Made by a program: the position numbers and the translations under genes. Below, piece after piece: positions 52,925 through 61,459 of a stretch of DNA of 64,000 nucleotides. The notes beneath the pieces are model-generated. The model saw only the letters and a list, made by a program, of their open reading frames with translations, made no database searches and was not told the origin of the DNA. Positions within the stretch are counted from its first letter, which is position 1. Each line of letters opens with the position of its first letter. Source of the stretch: UBA2031 sp037189985 (lineage in GTDB: Bacteria > Pseudomonadota > Gammaproteobacteria > Pseudomonadales > Moraxellaceae); NCBI GenBank assembly GCA_037189985.1, contig JBBCJX010000031.1, forward strand, positions 62,001 to 126,000, written 5' to 3'.

Positions 52925-54772
52925 ATGCTTTCAGGCTTTTTCAGTCACCGCCCCAGGCGTACGCCTCCAGCCCTTTTCACCCGCGCTGCACTTCTGGCGA
53001 CCTGCCTGTCACTGGCAGCGCCGGCACAGGCTGGCTGGCTTGACCGTGTATTCGGAGCACCGAAAGCCGAAGCAACTAAAGTGACGGAAGATGCCTCCCT
53101 CCCTGATCAGGATGCTCTTGTCAGTGAGCGTAAGCCTCAGACAGAGGCCGAAGCACACTCCACTGCCCCTGCCGTAGCCACTCACGACGAAGTTCCCGGC
53201 AATGTCAGCGAAGATGACGAGTCGGAGGACCCGGAAGAAGAATCCCTGGCTGACAGCCAGCAATTGCCCAATGTCGAAGAATCCGAACTGGGTGCCGTGG
53301 ACACCTCCGAAGCCGAATTCAATCCTGCCGAGCTCGCCGAACTGGGTGATCTCTGGGATCGCATGCGTAACGGCTTCAAGATGGATATCGATACCGACAA
53401 CGACCGTATTGCCGTACAGCGCAACTGGTACCTGAAGAACAGCGGCTATCTCAACCGCATGGCACTGCGCGCCACCCGTTACCTGCACCATACGGTGGTC
53501 GAAGCCGAAAACCGCGGACTGCCCAGTGAACTGGCACTATTGCCTGTCATCGAAAGTGCCTATGACCCCTTTGCCTACTCCCACGCCCACGCTGCCGGCA
53601 TGTGGCAGTTCATTCCCGGCACGGCACGCATCATGGGCGTCAAGCAGAACTGGTGGTTTGACGGCCGCCGTGACGTGCTGGAATCCACCCGGGCCGGATA
53701 TGACTTCCTGACCCAGCTCTACGAGAAATTCGGCGACTGGCAACTGGCCCTCGCCGCCTACAACGCCGGTCCCGGCGCCGTGCAGCGCGCCATCAACCGC
53801 AACGTGGCCGCCGGCCTGCCCACGGATTTCTGGTCACTCAAGCTGCCTGCAGAAACCCGCGCTTACGTTCCCCGCTTCATTGCCGTGGCACAGATCATCA
53901 AATCTCCTGAGTCCTTCGGCATCAGCTTGCGGCCTGTCCTCGACAAACCCTTCTTCCAGGTTGTCGAAACCCAGGGCCAGATAGACATGACCACAGCCGC
54001 AGAAATTGCCGGCATCTCGCTGAAAGAGCTCTATCAGCTCAACCCCGGCTTCAACCGCCAGGCAACCGACCCTGAAGGCCCCCATCGCCTGCTGGTCCCT
54101 GCATCACTGCCCCGGGACTTCCGGGAAATGATCTCTGCCCTGCCCGTTCCTGAGCAGGTGATCTCGCAGAGCTATACCGTGCAGCGTGGAGACACCCTTT
54201 CCTCCATCGCCCGCCGCTTCAATACAACAACGGCCGAAATCCGTCGCCTCAACCACCTGAAGAGCGACGCAGTGGCAGTCGGACGTAACCTGACACTGAC
54301 CCATGCCAATGTCAGCCCCGAGTTCGTGGCACTCAACAATGAAATCCGGCTGGACCGCCTGGCAAATGGCGGTGGCTTTCCGGCAGGCCGCTCACGCAGC
54401 TACACCGTGCGCTCAGGCGACACCCTCTCCAGCATCGCCAAGCGCCAGCATGTCTCCGTCGCCGAGATCAAGCGCTGGAACAGCATCAAGGGCAACACCA
54501 TCCGTGCCGGCCAGCGCCTCACATTGCGTGGCGGCAACGCCCCTGCCAACACCAGGCAACAACGCGTTGCCAGTGCATCAGGCAAGCAAGGCGACCTCCA
54601 CAAGGTCAGGTACAAGGTTCGCCAAGGCGATACGCTGAGTGCCATCGGCAGGCGCTACAACGTCTCGGTGCAGCAGATACAAAACTGGAACAGCAACTCC
54701 AGCGCCAACAACCTGAGGCCGGGACAAGGTCTGGTCCTGTTCGTCAACAGTGCCATCGCCCGCAACTTCTGA
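52925..54772 (+). CDS. mltD: Lytic murein transglycosylase D with three LysM domains
   Basis: 615 residues. Cleaves the glycan strands of peptidoglycan by non-hydrolytic transglycosylation. N-terminal signal (about 1-37, no clear lipobox), an acidic linker rich in Glu, Asp, Ser and Pro (about 45-125), then the SLT domain with catalytic Glu210 in LPVIESAYDPFAYS and MWQFIPGTARIMG, and AYNAGPGAV. Three LysM domains begin at about residues 417, 493 and 563 (YTVQRGDTL, YTVRSGDTL, YKVRQGDTL), more than the two of E. coli MltD. A terminator follows. Confidence 0.94.
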   Translation: MLSGFFSHRPRRTPPALFTRAALLATCLSLAAPAQAGWLDRVFGAPKAEATKVTEDASLPDQDALVSERKPQTEAEAHSTAPAVATHDEVPGNVSEDDESEDPEEESLADSQQLPNVEESELGAVDTSEAEFNPAELAELGDLWDRMRNGFKMDIDTDNDRIAVQRNWYLKNSGYLNRMALRATRYLHHTVVEAENRGLPSELALLPVIESAYDPFAYSHAHAAGMWQFIPGTARIMGVKQNWWFDGRRDVLESTRAGYDFLTQLYEKFGDWQLALAAYNAGPGAVQRAINRNVAAGLPTDFWSLKLPAETRAYVPRFIAVAQIIKSPESFGISLRPVLDKPFFQVVETQGQIDMTTAAEIAGISLKELYQLNPGFNRQATDPEGPHRLLVPASLPRDFREMISALPVPEQVISQSYTVQRGDTLSSIARRFNTTTAEIRRLNHLKSDAVAVGRNLTLTHANVSPEFVALNNEIRLDRLANGGGFPAGRSRSYTVRSGDTLSSIAKRQHVSVAEIKRWNSIKGNTIRAGQRLTLRGGNAPANTRQQRVASASGKQGDLHKVRYKVRQGDTLSAIGRRYNVSVQQIQNWNSNSSANNLRPGQGLVLFVNSAIARNF

Positions 54773-54777
54773 GACTG

Positions 54778-54810
54778 AAAAAAACCGGTGTCGCCTGACG
54801 CCGGTTTTTC
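54778..54810. terminator. Terminator after mltD
   Basis: ACCGGTGTC-GCCT-GACGCCGGT flanked by A7 and T5 (one G-T mismatch), beginning a few bases after the mltD stop; likely works in both directions. Confidence 0.85.
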
Positions 54811-54874
54811 ATTGTGGTAGAAATCCTCCCCAGCACTGCTCCACGGATATTCTTCGATAACAAGGACCCTGCCC

Positions 54875-56707
54875 ATGCGCCCGCTGCTACGTCCTCTTGC
54901 AGCCCTGATCCTCGGCCTTGCCAGTACCGGCAGTCTGGCTGCCACGGAAATCAGCCATGCCATCTCCCTGCATGGCAAGCCCCGATACCCCGCCAGCTTC
55001 AAAGCTTTCGATTATGTAAATCCTGCGGCACCCAAGGGTGGCGACATACGCCTTGAGGCCATGGGCACCTTTGACAGCCTCAACCCATTCATCAACAAGG
55101 GCGTGCCTGCCCGCGGCATCGACAATATTTATGACAGCCTTGCCGTGCAGTCCCAGGATGAACCCTTCACGATGTACGGCCTGCTCGCCGAGAAAATCGA
55201 GCGGGACCCTCTTGATGCCTCCTGGATCATTTACCACCTGAATCCCAAGGCCCGCTTTTCAGATGGCAAACCTGTCACCGCTGCAGATGTCGCCTTCACC
55301 TTCGACCTGATACGCAAGGACGGCGACCCGCAGTACAAAGCCTATTACGCAGACATCAGCAAGGTCGAAGCACTGGACCGACAACGCGTGAAGTTCATGT
55401 TCAAGCACAAAGACAACCCGGAATTGCAACTCATCGTCGGACAGCTCCAGATTCTGCCAAAACACTATTGGGAAAAGCGCGACTTCACACGCAGCAGCCT
55501 TGAAGCCCCCGTGGGTAGTGGCGCCTATGTCGTCGGACGCATCGACAATGGTCGCAGCATCAGCTATCGCCTCAATCCGGATTACTGGGGCGCTGATCTT
55601 CCCGTCAATCGCGGGCGCAACAACTTCAACAGCATCACCTATGTCTACTATCGCGACATGATCGTTTCCCTGGAGGGCTTCAAGGCCGGCCAGTTCGACT
55701 ACCGCGTGGAATACAAAGCCAAAACCTGGGCCAGTGACTACAACTTCCCGGCCGTACGTGCCGGCCTCGTGAAGAAGCTGGAAATACCCAATGAAAACCC
55801 AGCGGGCATGCAGGGTTTTGCCTTCAATATTCGTCGTCCGCTCTTTCAGGACATCCGCGTGCGCCAGGCCCTGGGTTATGCCTTTGATTTCGAGTGGGCC
55901 AACAAGACCATGTTCCACGGCTCTTATGCACGCGTGGACAGCTACTTTGCCAACTCCGAACTGGCTGCCCATGGCGCTCCCTCCAAAGCAGAGCTGGCCA
56001 TCCTGGAGCCATTCCGCAAACAACTGCCTGCCAGTGTTTTCGTTGCCGCCCCCATTCCCCCGAAAACAGACGGCAGCGGCAACAACCGGGCGAACCTCGT
56101 TCAGGCACAGAAGCTACTCGCTGAGGCCGGATGGCAGATCAAGGGCGGAAAACTGGTCGACAAAGACAACAAGCCCTTCGCCTTTGAGCTCATCATCCAC
56201 CAGCCGGAAATGGAGCGTGTCGTCATGCCTTTCCGGCAAAGCCTGGCCCGCCTCGGCATCACTCTCACGATACGCGTGGTGGACGTGCCGCAGTACATCG
56301 AGCGCATGCGCAAGTTTGATTACGACATGATCATCAACCGCGTGCCGCAATCCCTGTCACCGGGCAACGAGCAACGCAATTTCTGGGGTTCGGCCTATGC
56401 CGACCAGCAAGGCAGCCAGAATCTCATCGGTATCAAGGACCCTGTCGTGGATGCCCTGATCGACCGGGTGATCCGGGCTCCCGATCGCGAGCAACTGGTT
56501 GCCAGCGTACGAGCCCTTGATCGTGTGCTGCTGGCCGGCTACTACGTCATTCCGCAGTATTACCTCGGCAAGGACCGCGTCGCCGTCTGGGACTTCTTCG
56601 AGCGACCCAAGGTCAGCCCGAAGTACGCCATCGGCTTTGATACCTGGTGGGTCAATCCGGAAAAGCTCAACCGCATACGCAGCAACCAGGGCAAGGGCCA
56701 GCGATAA
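54875..56707 (+). CDS. yejA: Periplasmic solute-binding protein of a Yej-type ABC importer
   Basis: 610 residues. Signal peptide 1-23 (TGSLAA), then a family 5 (DppA/OppA-like) binding protein. Marks include FNIRRPLFQDIRVRQALGYAFDF split into its usual segments (FQDIRVRQALGYAFDFEWAN is one of them), LHGKPRYPASFKAFDYVNP after the signal, and DYWGADLPVNRGRNNF. YejA in E. coli binds microcin C-type peptides. First of four genes in the order binding protein-permease-permease-ATPase, with gaps of 5, 3 and 11 bases. Confidence 0.88.
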   Translation: MRPLLRPLAALILGLASTGSLAATEISHAISLHGKPRYPASFKAFDYVNPAAPKGGDIRLEAMGTFDSLNPFINKGVPARGIDNIYDSLAVQSQDEPFTMYGLLAEKIERDPLDASWIIYHLNPKARFSDGKPVTAADVAFTFDLIRKDGDPQYKAYYADISKVEALDRQRVKFMFKHKDNPELQLIVGQLQILPKHYWEKRDFTRSSLEAPVGSGAYVVGRIDNGRSISYRLNPDYWGADLPVNRGRNNFNSITYVYYRDMIVSLEGFKAGQFDYRVEYKAKTWASDYNFPAVRAGLVKKLEIPNENPAGMQGFAFNIRRPLFQDIRVRQALGYAFDFEWANKTMFHGSYARVDSYFANSELAAHGAPSKAELAILEPFRKQLPASVFVAAPIPPKTDGSGNNRANLVQAQKLLAEAGWQIKGGKLVDKDNKPFAFELIIHQPEMERVVMPFRQSLARLGITLTIRVVDVPQYIERMRKFDYDMIINRVPQSLSPGNEQRNFWGSAYADQQGSQNLIGIKDPVVDALIDRVIRAPDREQLVASVRALDRVLLAGYYVIPQYYLGKDRVAVWDFFERPKVSPKYAIGFDTWWVNPEKLNRIRSNQGKGQR

Positions 56708-56712
56708 CACCG

Positions 56713-57798
56713 ATGCTTGCCTATACCCTGCGCCGCCTCCTGCTCATCGTTCCCACGCTGCTGGGCATCCTGCTGGTCAACTTCGCCATCGTGCAGGCAG
56801 CTCCGGGCGGGCCTGTCGACCAGGCCGTCGCTCGGCTGCAGGGACTGGACAACTCTGCAGCTGCACGCATGGGATCAGGTGGCGGTGCCGAGGTCGGCAG
56901 CTCCGGCAGCAACAGCAAATACCGGGGCGCACAGGGTCTGGACCCGGACCTCATTGCCGAAATCGAGCGCCAGTACGGTTTCGACAAGCCGGCGCACGAA
57001 CGGCTCTGGCTGATGCTGAAAAATTATGCTCGCCTGGATTTCGGCCAGAGCTTTTTCCGTGACCGCAGCGTGACTGAGCTCATTGTCGAGAAAATGCCCG
57101 TATCGATCTCACTGGGCCTCTGGAGCACCCTGCTCATCTATCTGGTGTCGATTCCTCTCGGCATCAGCAAGGCCATGCGCAATGGCAGCCGCTTCGATGT
57201 CTGGACCAGCTCGCTGATCGTCATCGGCTACGCGATTCCCGGCTTCCTCTTTGCCATCCTGCTGATCGTGCTCTTTGCCGGCGGGAGCTTCTGGCAAGTC
57301 TTTCCCATGCAGGGGCTGGTGTCAGAAAACTTTGACAGCCTGAGTCTTGGCGGAAAAATCCTGGACTATGCCCATCACCTCGTCCTGCCCACGATCTGCA
57401 TGAGCATTGGTGGCTTTGCCACCCTCAGCATCCTCACCAAAAATTCCTTTCTGGACGAGATCAACAAGCAGTACGTGATGACCGCCCGCGCCAAAGGTCT
57501 GGACCAGCGACAGGTGCTGTACGGACATGTTTTCCGCAATGCCATGCTCATCATCATTGCCGGCATTCCGGCCGCACTGGTCAGCGTCTTTTTTACCGGC
57601 TCCTTCCTCATCGAAGTGATCTTCAACCTGGACGGCCTCGGCTTGCTGGGTTTCGAGTCAGTGCTGAACCGTGATTACCCGGTGATTTTCGGCACACTCT
57701 TCATCTTCACGCTGGTCGGCATGCTGTTGAAACTGATCAGCGACCTTGCCTACATGCTGGTCGATCCGCGTATCGACTTTGAAAGCCGGGGAGACTGA
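56713..57798 (+). CDS. yejB: ABC importer permease YejB
   Basis: 361 residues from the ATG at 56713, 5 bases after the yejA stop; the open frame to 56647 lies inside yejA. Inner-membrane permease with an N-terminal helix (MLAYTLRRLLLIVPTLLGIL), a long periplasmic segment of about 100 residues carrying a Gly/Ser-rich insert (GSGGGAEVGSSGSNSKYRG), and the BPD_transp_1 domain with the EAA-loop YVMTARAKGLDQRQVLYGHV. The insert is longer than in OppB/DppB and typical of YejB. Confidence 0.9.
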   Translation: MLAYTLRRLLLIVPTLLGILLVNFAIVQAAPGGPVDQAVARLQGLDNSAAARMGSGGGAEVGSSGSNSKYRGAQGLDPDLIAEIERQYGFDKPAHERLWLMLKNYARLDFGQSFFRDRSVTELIVEKMPVSISLGLWSTLLIYLVSIPLGISKAMRNGSRFDVWTSSLIVIGYAIPGFLFAILLIVLFAGGSFWQVFPMQGLVSENFDSLSLGGKILDYAHHLVLPTICMSIGGFATLSILTKNSFLDEINKQYVMTARAKGLDQRQVLYGHVFRNAMLIIIAGIPAALVSVFFTGSFLIEVIFNLDGLGLLGFESVLNRDYPVIFGTLFIFTLVGMLLKLISDLAYMLVDPRIDFESRGD

Positions 57799-57801
57799 GC
57801 C

Positions 57802-58818
57802 ATGTCTCCCCTCGCGCTTCGCCGCTGGCAGAACTTCAAATCACACCGACGTGGCTACTGGTCACTGTGGATTTTTCTCGCCCTCTTTGCCTTCAGTCTC
57901 GTGGCAGAGCTGATTGCCAACGACAAACCCCTTATCGTCAGCCATCAGGGCTCTCTTTATTTCCCTGTCTTCAAGGCCTATCCGGAAACCACCTTTGGCG
58001 GGCAGTTTGAAACCGCTGCCGATTATCGCGATGCCTACGTGCGCGAACTCATCGAGACGCACGGGTGGATGATATGGCCACCCGTACACTTCAATCACCG
58101 CACCATCAACTACGGCCTTGAAGTCCCTGCGCCCTCTCCTCCTTCCCGCGAGAACTGGCTAGGGACCGATGACCAAGGACGTGATGTCACCGCACGCCTG
58201 ATCTACGGCTTCCGCATTTCCGTGCTGTTCGCACTGACACTGACACTGTTCAGCTCGGTATTCGGCATCATCGCCGGTGCCCTGCAGGGCTATTACGGCG
58301 GCAAGATCGACCTGTTCGGCCAGCGCCTCATCGAGATATGGTCCGGCCTGCCGGAGCTTTTCCTGCTCATCATCCTGGCCAGTCTGGTGCAGCCCAATTT
58401 CTGGTGGCTGCTGGGCCTCATGCTGCTGTTCAGCTGGACGGCACTGACCGGCCTTGTACGTGCGGAATTCCTGCGCGGCCGCAATCTGGAATATGTTCGT
58501 GCGGCACGGGCGCTGGGTGTTGGTGATCGCCAGATCATGTTCCGCCATATCCTGCCCAATGCCATGGTCTCGACGCTGACCTTCCTGCCCTTCATCTTTA
58601 CCGGCGCCATCGGCGTGCTGACGTCGCTGGACTTCCTCGGCTTCGGATTGCCGCCCGGCTCTGCCTCGCTGGGAGAACTGGTGGCACAGGGCAAGAACAA
58701 CATCAATGCCCCCTGGCTGGGCATCTCCGCCTTTGTCACACTCTCCGTCATGCTGACCCTGCTGGTCTTCATCGGCGAAGCCGCGCGTGATGCCTTTGAC
58801 CCCCGCAAGACCTTCTGA
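57802..58818 (+). CDS. yejE: ABC importer permease YejE
   Basis: 338 residues. Second permease: N-terminal helix (about 20-40), a large periplasmic domain typical of YejE (YPETTFGGQFETAADYRD, IWPPVHFNHRTINYGLEVP) of about 100 residues, and the BPD_transp_1 core with EYVRAARALGVGDRQIMFRH as the EAA loop. It follows yejB by 3 bases and is followed by yejF 11 bases later. Confidence 0.92.
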   Translation: MSPLALRRWQNFKSHRRGYWSLWIFLALFAFSLVAELIANDKPLIVSHQGSLYFPVFKAYPETTFGGQFETAADYRDAYVRELIETHGWMIWPPVHFNHRTINYGLEVPAPSPPSRENWLGTDDQGRDVTARLIYGFRISVLFALTLTLFSSVFGIIAGALQGYYGGKIDLFGQRLIEIWSGLPELFLLIILASLVQPNFWWLLGLMLLFSWTALTGLVRAEFLRGRNLEYVRAARALGVGDRQIMFRHILPNAMVSTLTFLPFIFTGAIGVLTSLDFLGFGLPPGSASLGELVAQGKNNINAPWLGISAFVTLSVMLTLLVFIGEAARDAFDPRKTF

Positions 58819-58829
58819 GTGCCGATGCC

Positions 58830-60440
58830 ATGAACGACACCCCGGTCCTTGCCATCAAAAATCTCGTCATCCGCTTCATGCAAGGGGGCGTGGAAACCGA
58901 ACCCGTGCACAACGCGACACTCGCGGTGAACCGGGGCGAAATGCTCGCACTGGTCGGTGAAAGCGGATCCGGAAAATCACTGACCGCCCTCGCCATACTG
59001 AAACTGCTGCCGGCACATGCAAAAATCACCGGCAGCATATGCTTTTGTGGTGAAGAGCTGATCACGGCTGACGAAAAGCGCCTGCGCCAGATTCGCGGCC
59101 ACAAGGTCGGCATGATTTTCCAAGAGCCGATGACCTCGCTGAATCCCCTGCACCATATTGAAAAGCAGATCAGTGAAGTCCTCTTCGTACATCAGGGCTT
59201 GGGCAAAGAGGCCGCACGCAAGCGCACGCTGGAGCTACTGCAACTGGTGGGCATCCCCGAACCGGAAAAACGTCTTGGCGCCTACCCGCATGAGCTTTCC
59301 GGCGGCCAGCGCCAGCGCGTGATGATTGCCATGGCCCTGGCCAACGATCCTGAACTGCTCATTGCCGACGAACCCACGACGGCACTGGATGTCACCCTGC
59401 AGGCACAGATTCTGGACTTGCTCAAAGAGTTGCAGCAGAAACTGGGGCTGGCCGTATTGCTGATCTCGCACGACCTCACACTGGTGCGACGCTATGCCGA
59501 CCATGTCGTGGTCATGCAGGCAGGCCATACCGTGGAAAGCAGTGATACCACGACCCTGTTTACTCAGCCGCAGCACGAGTACACACAGCATCTGCTGGCA
59601 GCCGAGCCTTCAGGTGAACCGGTAGCGCGTGCCGATACGGCAGAGAACATCCTGCAAGTCGAACAGCTTTCCGTGCGCTTCCCTCTGCGCCGGGCATGGC
59701 CGTGGCAACGGCAAGACTTCATAACTGCCGTGGATGCCGTTTCACTGCATCTTCAAGCCGGCGAGACTCTGGGTATCGTGGGCGAGTCCGGCTCTGGCAA
59801 GTCCACACTGGCCATGGCTGTCCTGCGTCTTCTGCCGGCACAGGGACAAATCATTTTCATGGGCCAGGACCTCCTGCCACTGAAACAACGGCAACTGCGT
59901 CCTTTGCGCCGCGAGTTGCAAATGGTTTTCCAGGACCCGTATGGCAGCCTGAGCCCCCGCATGACAGTAGCCGACATCGTCGGTGAGGGTTTGGTCGTCC
60001 AAGGAATAGAGGCCGCTGAAAGAGAGGCTGCCGTGTGCGCCGCACTGGGAGCCGTACATCTGGATCCCGCCTCCCGGCACCGCTACCCCCACGAGTTCTC
60101 CGGCGGGCAGCGCCAGCGTATTGCCATCGCCCGTGCCTTGGTACTCAAACCCAGGCTCATCATCCTGGACGAACCCACCTCGGCACTGGACCGTACCGTG
60201 CAGAAGCAGATCATAGAACTGCTGCGCGAACTGCAGGCGAGCTACGGCTTCGCCTGCCTGTTCATCAGTCATGACCTTGCCGTGGTACGTGCCCTCTGTC
60301 ACCGCATTCTTGTCATGCAGAACGGGCGTCAGGTGGAATGCCAGGACAATCACGCCCTCTTCACGACCCCCAGTGCGGACTACACACGCAAGCTGCTGGC
60401 GGCGGCCGGGCTCAAGGAGCAGGTATCGGAGCAGACATAA
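58830..60440 (+). CDS. yejF: ABC importer ATP-binding protein YejF (double ATPase)
   Basis: 536 residues with two ATPase halves. Walker A GESGSGKS occurs twice (near residue 46 and near 320); signatures are LSGGQRQRVMIAMAL and FSGGQRQRIAIARAL; Walker B are LLIADEPTTALDVT and LIILDEPTSALDRT, each followed by the H-loop of an oligopeptide-importer type ATPase (SHDLTLVRR, SHDLAVVRA). Energises uptake of peptides by YejB and YejE. Confidence 0.95.
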   Translation: MNDTPVLAIKNLVIRFMQGGVETEPVHNATLAVNRGEMLALVGESGSGKSLTALAILKLLPAHAKITGSICFCGEELITADEKRLRQIRGHKVGMIFQEPMTSLNPLHHIEKQISEVLFVHQGLGKEAARKRTLELLQLVGIPEPEKRLGAYPHELSGGQRQRVMIAMALANDPELLIADEPTTALDVTLQAQILDLLKELQQKLGLAVLLISHDLTLVRRYADHVVVMQAGHTVESSDTTTLFTQPQHEYTQHLLAAEPSGEPVARADTAENILQVEQLSVRFPLRRAWPWQRQDFITAVDAVSLHLQAGETLGIVGESGSGKSTLAMAVLRLLPAQGQIIFMGQDLLPLKQRQLRPLRRELQMVFQDPYGSLSPRMTVADIVGEGLVVQGIEAAEREAAVCAALGAVHLDPASRHRYPHEFSGGQRQRIAIARALVLKPRLIILDEPTSALDRTVQKQIIELLRELQASYGFACLFISHDLAVVRALCHRILVMQNGRQVECQDNHALFTTPSADYTRKLLAAAGLKEQVSEQT

Positions 60441-60490
60441 ACCGTTGCAAAACCCCTGCGGCAGACGTCGCTACTGTCACAGGCAATTCC

Positions 60491-60496
60491 TATACT
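60491..60496 (+). promoter_or_regulatory. Possible -10 of fabI
   Basis: TATACT, 40 bases before the fabI ATG and after the yejF stop. No good -35 at 16-18 bases; fabI may also be read from the upstream operon. GGGAGA lies 8-9 bases before the ATG as a strong ribosome-binding site. Confidence 0.3.
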
Positions 60497-60535
60497 GGCG
60501 ACCTTCTGGTCACATTGATTCAAGGGAGATTCACC

Positions 60536-61327
60536 ATGGGCTTCATGTCCGGCAAGCGTGTATTGATCGTTGGCGTTGCCAGCAAACTGTCCATTGCCTA
60601 CGGCATTGCCCAGGCCATGCACCGCGAAGGCGCCGAGCTTGCCTTCACCTACCAGAACGACAAGCTGAAAGGCCGTGTGGAAGATTTTGCACAAACCTTC
60701 GGTTCCACCCTCACTTTTCCCTGTGACGTCGCAAGCGATGCCGAAATCAGCAACCTGTTCGTCGAACTGGGCAAGAAGTGGGATGGCCTGGATGTGATCG
60801 TGCACTCGGTAGGCTTTGCGCCCGGCCACGAACTGGATGGCAATTACGTTGACGTAACGACTCGCGAAGGCTTCCGCATTGCCCATGACATCAGCTCCTT
60901 CAGCTTCGGTGCACTTGCCCAGGCCGGCAAGAAGCTGCTGGAAGGACGCAACGGCTCGCTGCTGACGCTGACCTATCTGGGAGCAGAGCGTGTGGTTCCC
61001 AACTACAACGTCATGGGCCTGGCCAAGGCATCGCTGGAAGCAAACGTGCGCTACCTCGCCTCCAGCCTCGGCCCCATCGGTATCCGCGTGAACGGCATTT
61101 CTGCCGGCCCCATACGGACACTCGCTGCCAGCGGCATCAAGGATTTCCGCAAGATGCTGGGCTACAACGAATCTGCCACCCCGCTGCGCCGCAATGTCAC
61201 TATCGAAGAAGTCGGCAATGCCGCCGCCTTCCTGTGCTCCGATCTGGCCTCCGGCATCAGTGGCGAAATCCTCTATGTCGATGGCGGCTTCAATACCGTC
61301 GCCATGCCTGCACTGGATCAAGTCTGA
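60536..61327 (+). CDS. fabI: Enoyl-ACP reductase [NADH] FabI
   Basis: 263 residues from the ATG at 60536; the open frame to 60338 is within yejF. Reduces trans-2-enoyl-ACP in fatty acid elongation and is the target of triclosan. SDR fold with catalytic Tyr147, Tyr157 and Lys164 (NYNVMGLAK), matching E. coli FabI positions 146, 156 and 163; IVGVASKLSIAYGIAQAMHR binds NADH; the C-terminal SGEILYVDGGFNTVAM is standard. A terminator follows and ppiD converges on it. Confidence 0.96.
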   Translation: MGFMSGKRVLIVGVASKLSIAYGIAQAMHREGAELAFTYQNDKLKGRVEDFAQTFGSTLTFPCDVASDAEISNLFVELGKKWDGLDVIVHSVGFAPGHELDGNYVDVTTREGFRIAHDISSFSFGALAQAGKKLLEGRNGSLLTLTYLGAERVVPNYNVMGLAKASLEANVRYLASSLGPIGIRVNGISAGPIRTLAASGIKDFRKMLGYNESATPLRRNVTIEEVGNAAAFLCSDLASGISGEILYVDGGFNTVAMPALDQV

Positions 61328-61415
61328 CCACTACGTACGGTGCAGGTGCGAATTCACTCGCACCTGCACACGCCATTCAGCAAGACACACATCCAAGACA
61401 GCTTTCACCACGCAT

Positions 61416-61444
61416 GAAAAAGCCCGCAACAAGCGGGCTTTTTC
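61416..61444. terminator. Bidirectional terminator fabI / ppiD
   Basis: AAAAAGCCCGC-AACAA-GCGGGCTTTTT with one more A or T base pair at the outer edge. Located between converging genes. Confidence 0.9.
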
Positions 61445-61459
61445 ATTTCACTGTCGCAA

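Noticed and set aside
60380..61321. 313-residue minus-strand open frame
   Set aside because: Complement of fabI and the yejF end; no motif.
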